Below, in pieces: positions 30,796 through 34,918 of a DNA stretch of 34,918 nt. How positions within the stretch are numbered: position 1 is the stretch's first letter; every line of letters starts with the position of its first letter. Origin of the DNA: Domibacillus tundrae (GTDB taxonomy: Bacteria; Bacillota; Bacilli; Bacillales; Domibacillaceae); contig NZ_LAJA01000008.1 of assembly GCF_000970675.1 (NCBI RefSeq), positions 1 through 34,918 of the forward strand. Reading direction: 5' to 3'. Under the pieces are notes generated by a model. The model saw only the letters and a list, made by a program, of their open reading frames with translations, did not search any database and had not been told where the DNA came from. Position numbers and translations under genes: made by a program.

Positions 30796-32946
30796 ATGGA
30801 TGAACAAATGATCAAAGCAACGGCAGCGGATACAAATATTAACGTAAAACAAGTACAGGCCGTTCTTCAATTGACAGAAGAAGGGAACACAATCCCATTT
30901 ATCGCCAGGTATCGGAAAGAAATGACCGGCTCCTTGGATGAAGTTGAAATTCGCGCAATTTTAGAGCGGTATACATATCGGAAAAACGTGGAGCAGCGCA
31001 AAGAAGAAGTCATCCGTTCGATTACTGACCAGGAAAAAATGACATCTGAGCTGGACTCAGCCATTAAAGCAGCGGCAACGCTGCAGGCTGTAGAAGATTT
31101 GTATCGCCCATTTAAACAAAAAAAGCGGACAAAAGCGTCGGTGGCAAAAGAAAAAGGGCTTGAACCATTGGCAAAATGGCTGTTGTTATGTCCAAAATCA
31201 GCGGATATTGAGCAAGAATCGCGCCGCTATATGAATGACCAAGTAACAAACTTGGAAGAAGCCATCCAGGGTGCGTCAGACATTATTGCTGAAACGATTG
31301 CTGATGATGCTGCAGTCCGCCAGCGTATTCGTCTGGATATGACGAAATACGGGAAAATAAAAACAGACTTAAAAGGCGATGATGAAAAAGAAGTCTTTAA
31401 AATGTATTACGATTATGAAGAGCCTGTGAACAAAATTGCGCCTCACCGTACGCTGGCAGTCAACCGTGGAGAAAGCGAAGGCGTTTTGAAAGTGGCTGTC
31501 GTGTTTGACGAAGAGCGGGTGATCCGTTATTTGACAAAGAAGTTTATTCGAAATGAGCAAAGTACAGCGGCACCGATTATTCTAGACGCTGCACGAGATG
31601 CATATAAGCGGCTTATTCGCCCGTCAGTAGAGCGGGAAGTACGCAACGAGCTAACAGAAAAAGCAGAAGAGCGGGCCATTCATATTTTCTCCGAAAACTT
31701 AAAGAACTTGCTGCTTCAGCCACCGCTGAAAGGGAAAGTAGTGTTGGCTGTCGACCCTGCTTACCGGACCGGCTGTAAAATGGCTGTCGTCGATGAAACA
31801 GGGAAAGTATTGGCGATTAAAGTCATGTATCCACATGTCGGTGAAGGAAAACGAAAAGAAGCAAAATTGCTATTCAAACAGATCGCTAATGAGTTTGAAG
31901 CTGATATTGTGGTTATTGGAAATGGAACCGCCTCACGGGAAACGGAACAATTTGTTGTCGAGATGCTGCCGGAACTGGCTAAAGAAACCTCGTATATCAT
32001 TGTGAATGAGGCGGGGGCAAGTGTGTATTCTGCATCCGACATCGCCCGGGAAGAATTTCCACATCTTCAAGTAGAAGAAAGAAGCGCCGTGTCGATCGGC
32101 CGCCGTATTCAAGATCCGCTGGCGGAGCTTGTGAAGATCGACCCGCAATCCATTGGTGTCGGTCAGTACCAGCATGATGTGTCTCAAAAAAAACTATCCG
32201 GTTCTCTTGCGTTTGTTGTGGAAACAGCAGTAAACCGGGTGGGTGTAGATGTGAATACCGCATCGCCGTCACTTCTTGAACATGTAGCCGGTTTAAACAA
32301 AACCGTTGCGAAAAATATTGTCCAGTTCCGGGAAGAAAATGGGAAATTTTCAAAACGGTCTGTTATTAGAAAAGTTCCACGCCTCGGTGGAAAAACGTTC
32401 GAACAGTGCATCGGTTTTCTTCGTATTACCGATGGTGAAGAACCGCTCGACCGCACACCGATCCACCCGGAACATTATAAGGAAGTAGGAGCTTTATTAA
32501 AGTCGCTTGGATTTAAAACAACGAATATCGGCTCCGCAGAACTGGCTCAATCACTTCAAACTATTGATGTCAAACAAATGGCTGAAGAGCTCAATATCGG
32601 CGAGCTGACACTGAAGGATATTATTGATTCCCTTCAAAAGCCAGGGCGTGATCCGCGTGATGAAATGCCGGCACCGCTTTTGAAGACAGATGTACTCAAA
32701 ATGGAAGATTTGCAAAAAGGGATGGAGCTTGAAGGAACCGTCCGGAACGTTACCGATTTTGGCGCATTTGTAGATATAGGCGTCAAGCAGGATGGGCTCG
32801 TTCATATTTCAAAACTGAAAAAAGGCTTCGTGAAAAATCCATTTGATGTCGTATCCGTTGGTGATATTGTCACTGTCTGGGTTGATTCTGTGGAAGCAGG
32901 TAAAGGGAGAATTTCATTAACGATGGTTAAAGACGAATTAAAATGA
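30796..32946 (+). CDS. tex: Tex family RNA-binding transcription accessory protein
   Basis: A 716-residue homologue of Tex (YdcI in B. subtilis), related to eukaryotic Spt6. Order: N-terminal helical domain (VLQLTEEGNTIPFIARYRKEMTGSLDE), the YqgF/RNase-H-like domain (VLAVDPAYRTGCKMAVVDETG), helix-hairpin-helix motifs (GVDVNTASPSLLEHVAGLN), then a C-terminal S1 RNA-binding domain (LEGTVRNVTDFGAFVDIG, with VHISKLKKGF). The protein binds nucleic acids and affects transcription and stress resistance. ATG at 30796 is chosen because GGAGG ends 7 bases upstream; an upstream frame from 30751 would start inside the promoter. The sprT-like gene overlaps its stop by 4 bases. Confidence 0.94.
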   Translation: MDEQMIKATAADTNINVKQVQAVLQLTEEGNTIPFIARYRKEMTGSLDEVEIRAILERYTYRKNVEQRKEEVIRSITDQEKMTSELDSAIKAAATLQAVEDLYRPFKQKKRTKASVAKEKGLEPLAKWLLLCPKSADIEQESRRYMNDQVTNLEEAIQGASDIIAETIADDAAVRQRIRLDMTKYGKIKTDLKGDDEKEVFKMYYDYEEPVNKIAPHRTLAVNRGESEGVLKVAVVFDEERVIRYLTKKFIRNEQSTAAPIILDAARDAYKRLIRPSVEREVRNELTEKAEERAIHIFSENLKNLLLQPPLKGKVVLAVDPAYRTGCKMAVVDETGKVLAIKVMYPHVGEGKRKEAKLLFKQIANEFEADIVVIGNGTASRETEQFVVEMLPELAKETSYIIVNEAGASVYSASDIAREEFPHLQVEERSAVSIGRRIQDPLAELVKIDPQSIGVGQYQHDVSQKKLSGSLAFVVETAVNRVGVDVNTASPSLLEHVAGLNKTVAKNIVQFREENGKFSKRSVIRKVPRLGGKTFEQCIGFLRITDGEEPLDRTPIHPEHYKEVGALLKSLGFKTTNIGSAELAQSLQTIDVKQMAEELNIGELTLKDIIDSLQKPGRDPRDEMPAPLLKTDVLKMEDLQKGMELEGTVRNVTDFGAFVDIGVKQDGLVHISKLKKGFVKNPFDVVSVGDIVTVWVDSVEAGKGRISLTMVKDELK

Positions 32947-33410
32947 CATTCACCGATAAAACGATTCAAAAACTTACAGAAGATTTATCTCTGCGATTTT
33001 TTGAACGGCCTTTTCTGCACAAAGTGTATGTAAATAAGCGGCTTCGTACAACAGGAGGCCGCTATATGCTGCAGTCTCATCACATCGAAGTGAATGAAAA
33101 ATACATTGAAGCATATGGGGAAGAAGAACTTATCGGTATTTTAAAACATGAGTTATGCCATTATCACCTGCATTTACAAGGAAAAGGGTACAGGCACAGC
33201 GATCAAGATTTTAAAGCATTACTGAAAAAAACGGGGTCCCCTCGTCATTGCCGCCCGCTCCCCGGCTTAACACAAACAGTCAAGAGGGGAATCGTCATCT
33301 GTTACAGCTGCTCAGCATGCGGGATAAGATATGAAAGACACCGTCGGATCAACACGACAAAATACGTATGTGGAGTCTGCAAGGGAATGTTAAAAGAAAT
33401 CAATGAATAA
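32943..33410 (+). CDS. SprT-like zinc metalloprotein (YdcK-like)
   Basis: A 155-residue SprT-family protein with the zincin motif HELCH (residues 69-73) and a likely third ligand in the downstream HSDQDF region. It also has a C-terminal zinc ribbon (C123-x2-C126 and C143-x2-C146). Eukaryotic relatives (Spartan) cut DNA-protein crosslinks; the bacterial substrate is unknown. The start overlaps the tex stop codon (ATGA), so it is translationally coupled. The same order (ydcI-ydcK) exists in B. subtilis, where the small cortex gene cmpA is nearby; I do not find cmpA here. A terminator follows. Confidence 0.92.
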   Translation: MTFTDKTIQKLTEDLSLRFFERPFLHKVYVNKRLRTTGGRYMLQSHHIEVNEKYIEAYGEEELIGILKHELCHYHLHLQGKGYRHSDQDFKALLKKTGSPRHCRPLPGLTQTVKRGIVICYSCSACGIRYERHRRINTTKYVCGVCKGMLKEINE

Positions 33411-33424
33411 TCATATTGACAATT

Positions 33425-33463
33425 GCTGCCTCAATTGATATTTTAATTGAGCAGCTTTTTTTT
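33425..33463 (+). terminator. Terminator of tex-sprT
   Basis: GCTGCCTCAATT (33425-33436) pairs with AATTGAGCAGC (33445-33455) with one bulged C, followed by eight T residues. Confidence 0.8.
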
Positions 33464-33500
33464 ATAAGCAAACTCAAAGAAAAAATAATTAAAAAAGATG

Positions 33501-33530
33501 TTGACTGTGAATAAGTAATTCATTTATAAT
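33501..33530 (+). promoter_or_regulatory. Promoter of the tRNA cluster
   Basis: TTGACT (33501-33506), an 18-base spacer and TATAAT (33525-33530), 30 bases before tRNA-Asn. Confidence 0.75.
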
Positions 33531-33560
33531 ATTAATTGTCGATCAAATAACATTCATTAT

Positions 33561-33635
33561 TCCGCAGTAGCTCAGTGGTAGAGCAATCGGCTGTTAACCG
33601 ATCGGTCGCAAGTTCGAGTCTTGCCTGCGGAGCCA
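33561..33635 (+). tRNA. tRNA-Asn (GTT)
   Basis: Acceptor TCCGCAG/CTGCGGA, anticodon loop CTGTTAA, T loop TTCGAGT, CCA encoded. First of ten tRNAs leading to the 16S rRNA gene. Confidence 0.97.
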
Positions 33636-33638
33636 TCT

Positions 33639-33729
33639 GGGGAAGTACTCAAGAGGCTGAAGAGGCGCCCCTGCTAAGGGTGTAGGTCGGGTAACCGGCG
33701 CGAGGGTTCAAATCCCTCCTTCTCCGCCA
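33639..33729 (+). tRNA. tRNA-Ser (GCT)
   Basis: A 91-base class II tRNA with a long variable arm (GTAGGTCGGGTAACCGGC region), anticodon loop CTGCTAA, T loop TTCAAAT, CCA encoded. It starts 3 bases after tRNA-Asn. Confidence 0.97.
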
Positions 33730-33746
33730 GATTTATCTTTTATTTT

Positions 33747-33818
33747 GGCCCCTTGGTCAAGCGGTTAAGACACCGCCCTTTCACGGCGGTAACACGGGTT
33801 CGAATCCCGTAGGGGTCA
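33747..33818 (+). tRNA. tRNA-Glu (TTC)
   Basis: Acceptor GGCCCCT/AGGGGTC, anticodon loop CTTTCAC, T loop TTCGAAT. The discriminator A is followed by TCG, so CCA is not encoded and must be added after transcription. Confidence 0.96.
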
Positions 33819-33823
33819 TCGTC

Positions 33824-33848
33824 GGGAAGCCGGCTTCACCGGTTTCCC
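33824..33848 (+). terminator. Hairpin between tRNA-Glu and tRNA-Asp
   Basis: GGGAAGCCGG (33824-33833) pairs with CCGGTTTCCC (33839-33848) over a 5-base loop, followed by TTCTTTAT. It could be a partial terminator or a processing signal inside the tRNA operon. Confidence 0.5.
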
Positions 33849-33867
33849 TTCTTTATGCCATTTTTAT

Positions 33868-33944
33868 GGTCCGGTAGTTCAGTTGGTTAGAATGCCTGCC
33901 TGTCACGCAGGAGGTCGCGGGTTCGAGTCCCGTCCGGACCGCCA
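33868..33944 (+). tRNA. tRNA-Asp (GTC)
   Basis: Acceptor GGTCCGG/CCGGACC, anticodon loop CTGTCAC, T loop TTCGAGT, CCA encoded. Confidence 0.97.
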
Positions 33945-33959
33945 TTTTCAAAAAAATAA

Positions 33960-34034
33960 TGGGCTATAGCCAAGCGGTAAGGCAACGGACTTTGACTCCG
34001 TCACGCGCTGGTTCGAATCCAGCTAGCCCAGCCA
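33960..34034 (+). tRNA. tRNA-Gln (TTG)
   Basis: Acceptor TGGGCTA/TAGCCCA, anticodon loop CTTTGAC, T loop TTCGAAT, CCA encoded. Confidence 0.97.
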
Positions 34035-34039
34035 TTTTC

Positions 34040-34112
34040 GAGCCATTAGCTCAGTTGGTAGAGCATCTGACTTTTAATCAGAGGGTCGAAGGTTCGAATC
34101 CTTCATGGCTCA
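34040..34112 (+). tRNA. tRNA-Lys (TTT)
   Basis: Acceptor GAGCCAT/ATGGCTC, anticodon loop CTTTTAA, T loop TTCGAAT. The discriminator A is followed by TCA, so CCA is not encoded. Confidence 0.96.
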
Positions 34113-34141
34113 TCATTTTCTAAAAAGGTTCAAAAAAAGAA

Positions 34142-34170
34142 TTGACACATAAAGTTGATTCATGTATAAT
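34142..34170 (+). promoter_or_regulatory. Consensus promoter inside the tRNA cluster
   Basis: TTGACA (34142-34147), a 17-base spacer and TATAAT (34165-34170): a perfect sigma-A promoter with extended TG. It lies 46 bases before tRNA-Leu and should drive the last four tRNAs and the rRNA operon strongly. Confidence 0.85.
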
Positions 34171-34216
34171 TTGATCTTGTTGGTAAATGAAAAATTGGTG
34201 CGCGGAACGCTAAAGA

Positions 34217-34302
<86 letters not shown>

Positions 34303-34309
34303 ATAATAA

Positions 34310-34386
34310 GCGCCCGTAGCTCAATTGGATAGAGTACTTGACTACGAATCAAGCGGTTAGAGGTTCGAGTCCTCTCGGGCGCACCA
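34310..34386 (+). tRNA. tRNA-Arg (ACG)
   Basis: Acceptor GCGCCCG/CGGGCGC, anticodon loop CTACGAA (A34 normally edited to inosine), T loop TTCGAGT, CCA encoded. Confidence 0.97.
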
Positions 34387-34408
34387 TTATCTTTTAATAA
34401 AATTATTG

Positions 34409-34485
34409 CGGGAAGTAGCTCAGCTTGGTAGAGCACTTGGTTTGGGACCAAGGGGTCGCAGGTTCGAATCCTGTCTTCCCGACCA
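34409..34485 (+). tRNA. tRNA-Pro (TGG)
   Basis: Acceptor CGGGAAG/CTTCCCG, anticodon loop TTTGGGA, T loop TTCGAAT, CCA encoded. Confidence 0.97.
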
Positions 34486-34514
34486 TTTCACTTTAATGAA
34501 TCAGGTCTTTATCT

Positions 34515-34588
34515 GCGGGTGTAGTTTAATGGTAAAACCTCAGCCTTCCAAGCTGATGTCGTGGGTTCGATTCCCATCACCCGCTCCA
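34515..34588 (+). tRNA. tRNA-Gly (TCC)
   Basis: Acceptor GCGGGTG/CACCCGC, anticodon loop CTTCCAA, T loop TTCGATT, CCA encoded. Last tRNA before the 16S rRNA gene. Confidence 0.97.
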
Positions 34589-34702
34589 TTTAATTGAACA
34601 TTGAAAACTGAACAAAATCAATAAAAACGTCAACGTTTTAAGCAAGAAACTTTCATGTTAGATGCTTGTCATCTTACATAGAAACAATTGAGCAATCAAA
34701 CA
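34589..34702 (+). other. 16S rRNA leader
   Basis: About 114 bases between tRNA-Gly and 16S. It contains ATTGAAAACTGAAC, which resembles the boxA-like antitermination sequence of Bacillus rrn leaders. I see no further promoter in it, so the rRNA is read from the upstream tRNA promoters. Confidence 0.5.
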
Positions 34703-34918
34703 CTTTTTGGAGAGTTTGATCCTGGCTCAGGACGAACGCTGGCGGCGTGCCTAATACATGCAAGTCGAGCGGACTTGACTGAAAAGCTTGCTTTTCTGTT
34801 CAAGTCAGCGGCGGACGGGTGAGTAACACGTGGGCAACCTGCCCTGCAGATTGGGATAACTCCGGGAAACCGGGGCTAATACCGAATAATATCGAAGGTT
34901 TCATGATCTTCTTTTGAA
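34703..34918 (+). rRNA. 16S ribosomal RNA, 5' part (cut by window end)
   Basis: The conserved 5' end GGAGAGTTTGATCCTGGCTC, then ACGAACGCTGGCGGCGTGCC and the V1 hairpin region; GGCGGACGGGTGAGTAACAC is also present. Only about 216 of ~1550 bases are inside the window. The sequence is typical of Bacillaceae; the exact 5' end is set by analogy with B. subtilis. Confidence 0.97.

Noticed and set aside
34406-34597. A reading frame across tRNA-Pro and tRNA-Gly
   Set aside because: It is a translation of two tRNA genes, a frequent artefact, and has no SD.

Overview
The window is a chromosomal segment from a low-to-mid GC Firmicute of the family Bacillaceae. The evidence is near-complete conservation of the B. 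subtilis order ddl-murF-(cshA)-acpS-ydcC-alr-ndoAI-ndoA-rsbRSTUVW-sigB-rsbX-tex-sprT-like-tRNAs-rRNA, many TTG/GTG starts with strong Shine-Dalgarno (SD) sequences, and clear sigma-A, sigma-B and sigma-W type promoters. I cannot fix the genus.

Layout. 1-3155: a small sigma-B-type stress gene, a HAD phosphatase, a MerR-like HTH protein and a YegS/DagK-type lipid kinase, with a tandem 65-bp repeat between two of them. 3242-7126: a compact operon behind a textbook ECF (sigma-W type) promoter, encoding a DUF4178 protein, PspA/IM30, a DUF4247 lipoprotein, a DUF350 membrane protein and a membrane-anchored spermidine-synthase-like enzyme. 7147-16120: mostly minus-strand envelope genes: two small proteins, cardiolipin synthase, a second lipid kinase (plus strand), a DedA protein, a cassette of polysaccharide deacetylase + DedA + MGDG-synthase-like glycosyltransferase, a CBS/CorC protein lacking its usual membrane domain, and MgtE. 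16315-25700: a conserved hypothetical gene, a dispersed repeat, cell-wall precursor genes (ddl, murF, alr), an alpha/beta hydrolase, the RNA helicase CshA, AcpS, a YdcC-type lipoprotein and the EndoAI/EndoA (MazEF) pair. 25872-30729: the full eight-gene sigB operon with an internal sigma-B promoter. 30796-33410: tex and a SprT-like metalloprotein. 33501-end: ten tRNA genes leading into a 16S rRNA gene cut by the window edge.

How the genes work together. Much of the region concerns the envelope: precursor synthesis (Ddl, MurF, Alr), lipid metabolism (cardiolipin synthase, two lipid kinases), candidate undecaprenyl-phosphate flippases (DedA) and membrane damage response (PspA operon). The sigB locus controls general stress, and a sigma-B-like promoter also precedes the first gene of the window.

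The most promising lead for an under-described system is the sigma-W-type PspA/DUF350/DUF4178/DUF4247/aminopropyltransferase-like operon at 3242-7126. A second lead is a family of two-hairpin intergenic elements (1336-1465 and 23694-23763) whose stems differ in sequence but keep pairing.
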